Both the position numbers and the translations under genes were made by a program. From CAZOVK01 sp964583165 (GTDB lineage: Bacteria; Bacillota; Clostridia; Lachnospirales; WRAX01): a stretch of DNA of 25,434 bases. A model generated the notes under the pieces. The model ran no database searches. It worked only from the letters and a program-made list of their open reading frames with translations, and was not told where the DNA came from. Positions 1 through 6,241 of this stretch are shown in pieces. The stretch's first letter is position 1, and each line of letters begins with the position of its first letter. The DNA is taken from NCBI GenBank assembly GCA_964583165.1, contig CAZOVK010000029.1:1-25434 (forward strand), written 5' to 3'.

Positions 1-15
1 TCGCCTTCAGTTGTG

Positions 16-44
16 TTGTGTTTTGCGCTAATTTCACTTATAAT
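16..44 (+). promoter_or_regulatory. SigA-type promoter for the radical SAM gene
   Basis: TTGTGT (16-21) and a perfect TATAAT (39-44) are separated by 17 bases. Transcription would start near position 51, leaving about 50 bases of leader before the ATG at 100. GGAGGG lies just upstream of that ATG. Confidence 0.6.
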
Positions 45-99
45 ACCCAATATCTACTTTGACCTGATTTTGTGAAAATTTACATATGGAGGGCTGTAA

Positions 100-1179
100 A
101 TGTCTGGTAATTTCGATTTTTCGTATCTCTCCGTAATGGTTGACATGGCCGGTTGCCCGAACCGCTGCCGCCACTGTTGGCTTGGGGCGCATAGAAACGG
201 CAATCTAAGTGTCGCCGATTTCCGCGCGATTGCTGACGAGTTTAAGCGTTGGCGAGATGATAACGGTCGCGGTATTGATGAATGGAGCTTCTTTTCATGG
301 TGGCGTGAGCCGGACTATCGCGACGACTACCGTGAACTCTGGGAACTTGAACAGGAGTTATCGTCACCGGGGCGCGCTATGCGCTTTGAGTTGCTTTCGA
401 CATGGCGGCTTGGGCGTGATGAAAGTTACGCAAAGTGGGCGGCAACACTAGCGCCCAAGGCCTGTCAAATCACGTTTTTCGGCATGGAAGAAAACACCGA
501 TTGGGGCATACGACGCAAAGGGGCATTCCGCGACCAACTGTTGGCGACTGAACGCCTACTCGCCGCGGGAATAGCGCCGCGTTGGCAATTGTTTATAACA
601 AAACGCTGTTTAGGCGAGATTGACGAGTTTTTGCGGTTGATTAAAGAGCTTGATTTACACAAACGCACCGAAGCCATCGGACAGAAGTTTGAATTTTTCT
701 TCGGTAGCATATCACCGGAAGGCGGCGGTTACGACTTAGAGGACATTCGCGTTGAACAGTCAGATTTGCAGTATATACCTTGTGACCTAATTGCATTAAG
801 CCGCGACGGTTTGAACTTCTTAGGTCAGCCCGAAAGTGTTCTACTGACAAAACTACTCAATGACCACAACCCGCCTAATATGGACGTTGACATTATGAGC
901 CTTTCTGTTAATGCCGGCTATGATGTTTACCCGAATATCGCCGAACCTACGGAATGGTGGCGTTTGGGTAACTTAAAGACAGACAGTGTAAAAGCGATAA
1001 TGCGGGCGCTGATTGAAGGCACAACGCCCGCTATGACAGCAAACAAGACTGTTCCCATATCCGAGCTTGCGAAACGCTACGGCAACGGGAACAGTCAAAA
1101 ACTCTATAGCAGGGACAGCTTAATTTGTAGGTTCATGCATGAGTGGGGCGTAGCTTATCTAGCTACTTCAAGACATTAA
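100..1179 (+). CDS. Radical SAM protein, function unknown
   Basis: This 359-residue protein has the radical SAM [4Fe-4S] motif CX3CX2C at Cys19, Cys23 and Cys26 (CPNRCRHC), only 18 residues from the N-terminus. It should therefore bind a cluster and cleave S-adenosylmethionine. GGAGGG sits 8 bases before the ATG, which supports the start. I do not recognise the subfamily. The protein is rich in Trp and aromatic residues, and only isolated Cys residues follow the core, with no SPASM-type cluster. It stands alone under its own promoter and its last 17 bases overlap the 3' end of the opposing gltS gene. The substrate cannot be inferred; three other radical SAM genes lie at 19.8-23.3 kb but share no obvious extra architecture with it. 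Confidence 0.85.
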   Translation: MSGNFDFSYLSVMVDMAGCPNRCRHCWLGAHRNGNLSVADFRAIADEFKRWRDDNGRGIDEWSFFSWWREPDYRDDYRELWELEQELSSPGRAMRFELLSTWRLGRDESYAKWAATLAPKACQITFFGMEENTDWGIRRKGAFRDQLLATERLLAAGIAPRWQLFITKRCLGEIDEFLRLIKELDLHKRTEAIGQKFEFFFGSISPEGGGYDLEDIRVEQSDLQYIPCDLIALSRDGLNFLGQPESVLLTKLLNDHNPPNMDVDIMSLSVNAGYDVYPNIAEPTEWWRLGNLKTDSVKAIMRALIEGTTPAMTANKTVPISELAKRYGNGNSQKLYSRDSLICRFMHEWGVAYLATSRH

Positions 1180-2362
1180 CGAATACCGTGAGGATACTTG
1201 CGTTCGCAAAGTCAATGAACAGGCTACCCACAAGCGGCACAATGAAGAACGCCTGTGGTGCTTGGCCAAAAACGGACGTTATCGCCTGCATGTTTGCAAT
1301 GGCGTTTGGCGTTGCGCCCATGCCAAAGCCGCAATTAGCCGATGACATAACCGCGGCCTCATAGTTTCGACCCATGATGTTATATGTAACGAAATAAGCG
1401 AACACCGCCATAAGCACTGCCTGCCCCGCAAGCATAACCACGAGTGGGAGCGCCAAATCGGCGAGTTGCCAGAGTTTTAGGCTCATCAGAGCCATTGACA
1501 GAAAGAGCGATAAACAGACATTACCGAGCATCTCGACTATGTCGGTCATTATCTCAAACCGCCCGCTCATCTCCGTAATATTTCTGATGAGTGCGGCGGC
1601 TAACATTGCGCCTATATACGACGGGAACGTGATGTTTGTCATTTGAATCAGTGACGAGATGATACTACCCAAACCCGCCGCCAAAAACAGTAGCGAAAAG
1701 GCTTTGAGCGTCCGCTCTGTTGAGATTTGGTCTAGAAAGTCTGATATGGTGTGCTTCTTGCCACCTTCTAAATCGGCTGTATGTAACGGTGTTTCCAGCT
1801 TTTTCTTTGAGATAAGTCTATGCGCAAGCGGCCCACCCATCATACCGCCGACAACAAGCCCGAATGTGGCAGAAGCTACAGCGACAGTGGATGCGCCACT
1901 TACACCAATGGAATCAAATAATGCGCCGAACGACCCAGCCGTTCCATGCCCGCCAATCATGGATATTGAACCTGTACACAGCCCTAAAAGCGGATTCAAA
2001 CCAAACAGAGTGGCGAGCGATACGCCCAAAAGGTTTTGAAGAATCACAAGCACTGAGCATACCACGATGAAGATAAGGACTTGAAGCCCACCCTTTTTCA
2101 GCAATTTTACGCTTGCCGTGAAACCAATACTTGTGAAAAACAGCGTCATAAAGACCTGTTGCATTGTGTTGTCCGTTTCTATGGTCATAATATTCGTCAG
2201 ATTTAGTGTCAGCGTCAACAGCGCGAACGCGATACCGCCGATAACGGGCGCGGGTATGCAGTATTTCTCGAAGAACTTGACTTTGCGCTTGGCAAATGAG
2301 CCGATAAAGAACACAATTACAGCCATTGCAACGGATTGGTAAAGGTCGAGTTTGATAGACAT
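1163..2362 (-). CDS. gltS: Sodium/glutamate symporter GltS
   Basis: This 399-residue, highly hydrophobic protein has about ten membrane segments. It matches the GltS family in length and in its conserved core, including the SMIGGHGTAGSFG stretch near residues 135-147 and the GMGATPNAIANM stretch near the C-terminus. The family imports glutamate together with Na+ across the cytoplasmic membrane. GGGAGGG lies just upstream of the ATG. A near-consensus promoter sits about 90 bases upstream. The 3' end overlaps the convergent radical SAM gene by 17 bases. The Na+ gradient it would need could come from the biotin-dependent decarboxylase encoded at 6.2-10.8 kb (inference). Confidence 0.93.
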   Translation of the reverse strand: MSIKLDLYQSVAMAVIVFFIGSFAKRKVKFFEKYCIPAPVIGGIAFALLTLTLNLTNIMTIETDNTMQQVFMTLFFTSIGFTASVKLLKKGGLQVLIFIVVCSVLVILQNLLGVSLATLFGLNPLLGLCTGSISMIGGHGTAGSFGALFDSIGVSGASTVAVASATFGLVVGGMMGGPLAHRLISKKKLETPLHTADLEGGKKHTISDFLDQISTERTLKAFSLLFLAAGLGSIISSLIQMTNITFPSYIGAMLAAALIRNITEMSGRFEIMTDIVEMLGNVCLSLFLSMALMSLKLWQLADLALPLVVMLAGQAVLMAVFAYFVTYNIMGRNYEAAVMSSANCGFGMGATPNAIANMQAITSVFGQAPQAFFIVPLVGSLFIDFANASILTVFVNVLK

Positions 2363-2452
2363 GAAATCCCTCCCAAATCTGGTATAGCCATTTGTTGTTC
2401 TGTCGGCTTGAATTTTGACGAATTTTGCGCTATGCGACAGTCAATTTTTGTC

Positions 2453-2481
2453 AGTATAGCACAGTGACTAAGCTGTGTCAA
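2453..2481 (-). promoter_or_regulatory. SigA-type promoter of gltS with an inverted repeat in the spacer
   Basis: On the minus strand TTGACA (2481-2476) and TATACT (2458-2453) are separated by exactly 17 bases, a near-consensus promoter. The spacer contains an inverted repeat, CACAG-8-CTGTG (2460-2477). Lying between -35 and -10, it could be a repressor operator (inference). The promoter begins four bases past the stop codon of the upstream acetyltransferase gene. Confidence 0.7.
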
Positions 2482-2484
2482 GTT

Positions 2485-3333
2485 TTAACGCGGCTCATTG
2501 AATCGCAATTCGTCCAGTGTGCCTTGGTTCACAAAGCCAATTTTCTGATACATACCACATGACACAGGGTTTTTCGCATCAGCGAACAAACAGCAGAATT
2601 TGTGTCCGCGTTCAAACCCCTTACGCGCCAATTCAGCGACAATCGCCGTTCCATAACCCTTACCGCGGAAATGCGGTGGCGTATAAACAGCCCCCAAAAC
2701 AGCCCCATTCACTGTCGAACGCGCGAACGCCGCTTGCGCTACAGGAAATTTGTCAACCCAGAAGTAGTGGTCGTCCTTGCCTACCTTCTTACCCAGCGAC
2801 TCAACATATGTTGGTATATCATATGTTTCAAGCCCACAATCTACGACAAACCCATGCATCCAATACGGCGCGAAATACATATCTTCTGCACAAAGCGGGC
2901 GCGCATAACCGGGCGCTTGCGAAAAATCGGCGAATTTGTCAAGCCTCATGGCTATTAGACTGTGGACAGTATAATACATGTTCTCACCCACATGAACCCC
3001 CGCAAAACACGCCGCAAGCCCACGTTCAGCCGTCACTCCCGGAAATATTAGATTCATACCCCTAATCTCGCGCGACAAGAAGTCAACCGCCGCCTGATTG
3101 GGCATCTGGTCTGTTTCTACCAACAATACATTAAACGGCGGCGTACACAAAGCCGTCAGAACAACAGCGCCCGAATCGTCCTTCACAGCCGCCATGAACC
3201 AATCGGTCGTGTCTACACCGCGTTCGTTTCTGATTAGCCCGATAGGTAGGTTGTTCTGCACCTCTTGACGCAATAGAATCTCCATTACGTCATTGCCAAA
3301 CACTTCTGTACTCTTGTAAAGCTCCAGTTTCAT
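2485..3333 (-). CDS. GNAT-family N-acetyltransferase
   Basis: This 282-residue protein has a C-terminal GNAT fold. The acetyl-CoA pyrophosphate-binding loop RGKGYGT lies near residue 220 in the context VYTPPHFRGKGYG, and the conserved tail motif NPVSCGMYQKIGF follows. GNAT enzymes transfer acetyl from acetyl-CoA to an amine on a small molecule, antibiotic, peptide or protein. The N-terminal half is a family-specific region I cannot assign. AGGAGGT precedes the ATG and lies directly after the U-tract of a leader terminator, so expression depends on read-through of the attenuator described separately. That mode of control suggests induction by ribosome stalling, which makes an antibiotic or other translation-linked substrate plausible but unproven. 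Confidence 0.85.
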   Translation of the reverse strand: MKLELYKSTEVFGNDVMEILLRQEVQNNLPIGLIRNERGVDTTDWFMAAVKDDSGAVVLTALCTPPFNVLLVETDQMPNQAAVDFLSREIRGMNLIFPGVTAERGLAACFAGVHVGENMYYTVHSLIAMRLDKFADFSQAPGYARPLCAEDMYFAPYWMHGFVVDCGLETYDIPTYVESLGKKVGKDDHYFWVDKFPVAQAAFARSTVNGAVLGAVYTPPHFRGKGYGTAIVAELARKGFERGHKFCCLFADAKNPVSCGMYQKIGFVNQGTLDELRFNEPR

Positions 3334-3350
3334 ATTACACCTCCTAAATA

Positions 3351-3388
3351 TAAAAAGCGGGGCAGCACCTGTTTAGGCTCTGCCCCGC
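3351..3388 (-). terminator. Leader (attenuator) terminator before the GNAT gene
   Basis: On the minus strand a perfect 9-base-pair stem, GCGGGGCAG (3388-3380 pairing with 3365-3357), is followed directly by UUUUUA. It sits 18 bases before the start codon of the acetyltransferase. The upper arm can instead pair with an upstream segment inside the leader peptide gene, so this is a conditional terminator. Confidence 0.85.
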
Positions 3389-3430
3389 CATTTTACGGCG
3401 AAAACCCCTAATGGGTAGGCGGACAAAGCC
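3376..3430 (-). promoter_or_regulatory. Antiterminator stem competing with the leader terminator
   Basis: The minus-strand segment GGCTTTGTCCGCC (3430-3418), inside the last sense codons of the leader peptide, pairs with GGCGGGGCAGAGCC (3389-3376). This gives 13 pairs, two of them G-U, with a single bulge. The second segment contains the whole 5' arm of the terminator, so the two structures exclude each other. A ribosome reaching the leader stop codon would cover the first segment and let the terminator form. One stalled early would free it and allow read-through. Confidence 0.75.
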
Positions 3431-3497
3431 CGGCTTCGATAACGACTACGAGCATATGTTGCGCCATCATTAAGTTGAAAAAGCGAGTTATCGGCAT
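3408..3497 (-). CDS. Leader peptide of 29 residues controlling the GNAT gene
   Basis: A short frame opens with ATG (3497-3495), preceded by AAGGA at a suitable distance, and ends with TAG (3410-3408). The peptide begins MPITRFFNLMMAQHM, continues with LVVVIE and ends AGLCPPTH. Codons 23-27 (GLCPP) are the same bases that form the antiterminator arm. The middle carries a V-V-V-I run. The arrangement of promoter, short ORF, alternative stems and resistance-type gene is that of known ribosome-mediated attenuators. What stalls the ribosome (an antibiotic or a shortage of charged tRNA) cannot be read from the sequence. The peptide is probably regulatory only. Confidence 0.75.
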   Translation of the reverse strand: MPITRFFNLMMAQHMLVVVIEAGLCPPTH

Positions 3498-3529
3498 GAC
3501 TTTATCCTTTCATAAGTTTGATTCCCGTC

Positions 3530-3558
3530 ATTATGCCACACTCCACAGAGAAAGTCAA
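3530..3558 (-). promoter_or_regulatory. SigA-type promoter of the attenuator and GNAT gene
   Basis: On the minus strand TTGACT (3558-3553) and CATAAT (3535-3530) are separated by 17 bases. Transcription would start near 3523, about 26 bases ahead of the leader peptide start, giving a leader of roughly 190 bases before the acetyltransferase ATG. Confidence 0.75.
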
Positions 3559-3579
3559 ATGACAATTCCGTTACGAATT

Positions 3580-3608
3580 TCATACCTTGAGATTCACGCG
3601 CATATACT
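3580..3608 (+). promoter_or_regulatory. Putative sporulation (SigE-like) promoter
   Basis: TCATACC (3580-3586) and CATATACT (3601-3608) are separated by 14 bases. The -10 part matches the Bacillus/Clostridium SigE consensus CATACANT at all but one position. The -35 part matches KMATATT at five of seven positions. Transcription would start about 27 bases before the ATG at 3643. No SigA-like pair was found here. The match is short, so this is a prediction. Confidence 0.5.
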
Positions 3609-3642
3609 TCCCTACACTCACAATTAAAAAGGAGGAGTTTCT

Positions 3643-4038
3643 ATGAGTGAAGATAACACAAACTTAACGCAAGAAAACGAAACCTGTCCGGCTATCGGTT
3701 ATCAGGCGGTAAACGTCAATGTACCCGTAACAGTCAGACCCTACGCCAGAACGGGCGTTACAACAACAAGGTGCTGCGGTACGCCCATTGTTAAGTCGGG
3801 CAAGAGCATCGGTCAAGGTACTAAGAATGGCATCTGCAACTTCACAATCGGCCAAAACATCGTTGTAGCCATCCCCGTAGCGTTTGGGGCAGAAGCTACT
3901 GTCGGCGATACCTATGTTGATTGCCTTGAAGCGTCAGCAGAAGAAATCGACTGTGATACTTTAGCCAATCTTGGCGACCCGAATCAACCTGAGAACAGTG
4001 ACCCAACTCCGGCTCCCGCGTCTACAGCCAACGCGTAA
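3643..4038 (+). CDS. Small cysteine-containing protein, possibly spore-associated
   Basis: This 131-residue protein has no signal peptide or membrane segment. It contains a beta-rich repeat-like core with YQAVNVNVPVTV near residues 22-33, a CCGTP motif near 45-49, and a second block with VAIPVAFGAEATVGDTYVDC near 82-101. It ends in an acidic, Pro/Ala-rich tail. GGAGG precedes the ATG. The next gene encodes a shorter relative with the same YQAV-V-PV pattern, so the two look like a duplicated pair. The alternating PV-x-V strands resemble DUF3794/SPOCS-type spore coat modules, and a SigE-like promoter lies upstream. Together these hint at a spore envelope role, but I cannot assign the family with certainty. 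Confidence 0.7.
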   Translation: MSEDNTNLTQENETCPAIGYQAVNVNVPVTVRPYARTGVTTTRCCGTPIVKSGKSIGQGTKNGICNFTIGQNIVVAIPVAFGAEATVGDTYVDCLEASAEEIDCDTLANLGDPNQPENSDPTPAPASTANA

Positions 4039-4060
4039 AAAATAAACGGAGGATTGGCAG

Positions 4061-4363
4061 ATGCAACAACCCTGTTCCGATTATAACGATTCTTGTTCAA
4101 CAGTTGTTTACCAAGCGGTGGATGTTGGTCTGCCGATTACTCTAACACCCAGCGTTAATGTAGGCAATATCAAATTACAATGCGGCGGCGAACCGCGTGT
4201 AGAGTTACACCTAAGCCCATGCGGCAGCCGTATGGAACTACGAATTATTCAGACCGTTACATACAAAATACCTGTTGAATATAGTATCGTTTCTAATACA
4301 GGCAGCGTGACTTCAGAATTTGAAAAACGTAATACTATCAACGAAAATCAGCACCGCTATTGA
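4061..4363 (+). CDS. Small cysteine-containing protein, paralogue of its upstream neighbour
   Basis: This 100-residue protein starts 22 bases after the preceding gene, with GGAGGA upstream of its ATG. It repeats the neighbour's pattern: YQAVDVGLPITLTP near residues 19-32, a CGGEP motif near 43-47 where the neighbour has CCGTP, and YKIPVEYSIV near 72-81 in place of VAIPVAFGAE. It lacks the acidic proline-rich tail. Cys residues sit at both ends of the core (CSDYNDSC at the start, SPCGS in the middle). It is probably cotranscribed with the upstream gene from the SigE-like promoter and ends before a strong bidirectional terminator. Function is unknown; a shared structural role with its partner is the simplest inference. 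Confidence 0.7.
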   Translation: MQQPCSDYNDSCSTVVYQAVDVGLPITLTPSVNVGNIKLQCGGEPRVELHLSPCGSRMELRIIQTVTYKIPVEYSIVSNTGSVTSEFEKRNTINENQHRY

Positions 4364-4400
4364 CATAAGCCCCGAATCTCTAACATAATAAATTATCATA

Positions 4401-4433
4401 AAGAAAACCGCCAAGATTTCGGCGGTTTTCGCT
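4401..4433. terminator. Bidirectional intrinsic terminator
   Basis: A perfect 10-base-pair stem, GAAAACCGCC (4403-4412) with GGCGGTTTTC (4421-4430), encloses an 8-base loop. The A-tract at one end and T-tract at the other let it work on both strands. It lies between the convergent small-protein pair and the carboxypeptidase gene. Confidence 0.85.
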
Positions 4434-4435
4434 TG

Positions 4436-5605
4436 TTATTCGAAGAATAAAGCCGTTGTTCTCCTTAGCATTTCCATCAATGAAGCCTTCTTGATATCCT
4501 GTGACAGAATGAGCTTGCTCTTGCCCACAATCTGACCGCCGTAAGAATACGTGACCTCGCCTACTACATCACCGCGCTTTGCGGGCGCAGAAACACTGGG
4601 GTTCAGCTTGACTTCCTTCTCCATCTGAACAGTATTGCCCTTTGGCAGAACCGTTGACACCCGCTCCCTCAAAATCGCGGGTATGTCCTCAACCTCGCCC
4701 TTCATTACGCGCACAAGACCCATTTCCGTGCCCGCTTCTTCACTGCTTACGACCTGATAGTTCGCAAAACCGTAATCCAGCATCTTCATGGCTTCTTGAA
4801 AACGTAATGTAGGCGTTTGAGCCCCCATAACAACGCTGATTAACTCCATATTATCACGCTTGGCCGTAGCCGACATACAGAACAACGCCTTGCCGGTCGA
4901 ACCCGTTTTAAGCCCCGTCGCCCCGTTATACCATTTCAAAAGCTTATTCGTGTTCGTAAGCCCAAACTGTGATTCGCCCTTGCTCGTTTTATGGGTGATA
5001 GAGTCCATCCAAATACCCGAATAGTCGAACACTTGTGGGTGTTTCGTCATGAGTTCGCGCGTCATTATCGCAATATCGAGGGCGCATGAATAGTGGTTGT
5101 CAGCGTCAAGACCACACGCGTTCACGAAATGTGTGTTTTGCATGTTCAGATTCTTCGCTCGTTCGTTCATCGCATCAACAAACGCATCCTCACTGCCGCT
5201 GATAAACTCGGCCAATGACACGCTCGCATCATTCGCGCTCGCGATTATAACCGATTTGAGCATGTCCTTGACCGATTGTTTCTCGTTCGGCTCTAAGAAT
5301 ACCTGTGAACCGCCCATTGCGGCGGCGTGGGCGCTGACTGTCACGGTATCATCCAACTTAATCTTGCCCGCTTCAATCGCGTCAAAAATCAGAAGCATTG
5401 TCATGACCTTAGTCACACTCGCGAGCGGTAATTTCTCTGTCGGGTTCATCTCAAACAACACGCGACCACTCATAGGCTCCATCAAACACGCCGACTTCGC
5501 CTCGATATTGAGCGCGGGGCGTTCGGCCGCAAAAGCAGCCGCGGGGTTTAGCGCAAGCGCTGATATGAGCAGAAACAACAGCGGGAAAGGATTTATTTTA
5601 TTCAT
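4436..5605 (-). CDS. Secreted D-alanyl-D-alanine carboxypeptidase (DacF/PBP5 type)
   Basis: This 389-residue serine peptidase of family S11 trims the terminal D-Ala from peptidoglycan stem peptides outside the membrane. All three active-site motifs are present: SVTK at 63-66 (Ser63 nucleophile, Lys66), SAN at 123-125 and KTG at 233-235. An N-terminal signal peptide with hydrophobic residues 7-25 ends at an AFA-A cleavage-like site near residue 26. The C-terminal part is the beta-rich domain of the family. The frame stays open six codons further upstream, but the ATG at 5605 is preceded by GGAGGAGATT, so it is the better start. DacF-type members often act in spore cortex formation; whether this one does is inference. 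Confidence 0.92.
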   Translation of the reverse strand: MNKINPFPLLFLLISALALNPAAAFAAERPALNIEAKSACLMEPMSGRVLFEMNPTEKLPLASVTKVMTMLLIFDAIEAGKIKLDDTVTVSAHAAAMGGSQVFLEPNEKQSVKDMLKSVIIASANDASVSLAEFISGSEDAFVDAMNERAKNLNMQNTHFVNACGLDADNHYSCALDIAIMTRELMTKHPQVFDYSGIWMDSITHKTSKGESQFGLTNTNKLLKWYNGATGLKTGSTGKALFCMSATAKRDNMELISVVMGAQTPTLRFQEAMKMLDYGFANYQVVSSEEAGTEMGLVRVMKGEVEDIPAILRERVSTVLPKGNTVQMEKEVKLNPSVSAPAKRGDVVGEVTYSYGGQIVGKSKLILSQDIKKASLMEMLRRTTALFFE

Positions 5606-5712
5606 AATCTCCTCCATAATCAAAGCAGTGATTTGACAATATTTTTGGCAATTCGCCCATTTTTACGCTTAATAAGTTTTTCTAACTATGGAAATCTATT
5701 ACATGAAATAGA

Positions 5713-5741
5713 TTGAAAAAAAGGCTAATGAGGAGTATAAT
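5713..5741 (+). promoter_or_regulatory. SigA-type promoter for trmL and the decarboxylase run
   Basis: TTGAAA (5713-5718) and a perfect TATAAT (5736-5741) are separated by 17 bases. The transcript would start near 5748, immediately before the GGAG at 5751, so the untranslated leader is only about 20 bases. No terminator was seen until the transporter genes end at 14285, so this may drive a transcript of more than 8 kb. Confidence 0.75.
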
Positions 5742-5768
5742 ATTTATTTAGGAGATGTTATTAAAATT

Positions 5769-6227
5769 ATGAGCATGAATGTTGTTTTAGTTGAGCCGGA
5801 GATTCCGCATAACACGGGCGCAATCGGTCGGACATGTTATATCACGGGTACGCGGCTACATCTGGTTAGACCGCTTGGTTTTTTTGTGGACGAAAGGAGT
5901 TTAAGGCGTTCGGGGCTGGACTATTGGGAACAGCTCGATGTGAGTTATTATGACAACTTTGACCACTTTTTAGCGGAGAACAAAGACGCGGCTATTTTTT
6001 GCGCGACAACAAAGGCGAGAATGCGCCACACTGATGTTACATACCCCGATAACGCATATTTGGTATTCGGCAAGGAGAGCGCGGGTTTGCCGCTTGACAT
6101 TATCAAGCGATATACGTCCGTGCGTGTTCCTATGCGCGAAGACACGCGTTCGCTGAATTTAAGCGTTTCAGCGGGGATAATGCTTTATGAAGCGTTACGT
6201 CAAAACGGTTTTCCGGGGTTAAGATAA
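5769..6227 (+). CDS. trmL: tRNA (cytidine/uridine-34 2'-O)-methyltransferase TrmL
   Basis: This 152-residue SPOUT-fold methyltransferase transfers methyl from S-adenosylmethionine to the ribose of the wobble base in leucine tRNAs. Family landmarks are present: VEPEIPHNTGAIGRTC at the N-terminus, FGKESAGLP near residues 98-106, and the knot region VRVPMREDTRSLNLSVSAG near 117-135. The length is typical. GGAG lies 14 bases before the ATG, a little far; an ATG two codons in is also possible. It is the first gene after the promoter at 5713-5741 and is followed after 14 bases by the decarboxylase genes, so it is probably cotranscribed with them although functionally unrelated. Confidence 0.93.
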   Translation: MSMNVVLVEPEIPHNTGAIGRTCYITGTRLHLVRPLGFFVDERSLRRSGLDYWEQLDVSYYDNFDHFLAENKDAAIFCATTKARMRHTDVTYPDNAYLVFGKESAGLPLDIIKRYTSVRVPMREDTRSLNLSVSAGIMLYEALRQNGFPGLR

Positions 6228-6241
6228 TTTAGGAGGGGAAT

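Noticed and set aside
59..87. TTGACC with TACATA as an alternative promoter for the first radical SAM gene
   Set aside because: The -10 box would overlap the ribosome-binding site, leaving transcripts without it.
5633..5638. A consensus TTGACA upstream of trmL
   Set aside because: No -10 box lies at a proper distance. The pair at 5713-5741 is far better placed.
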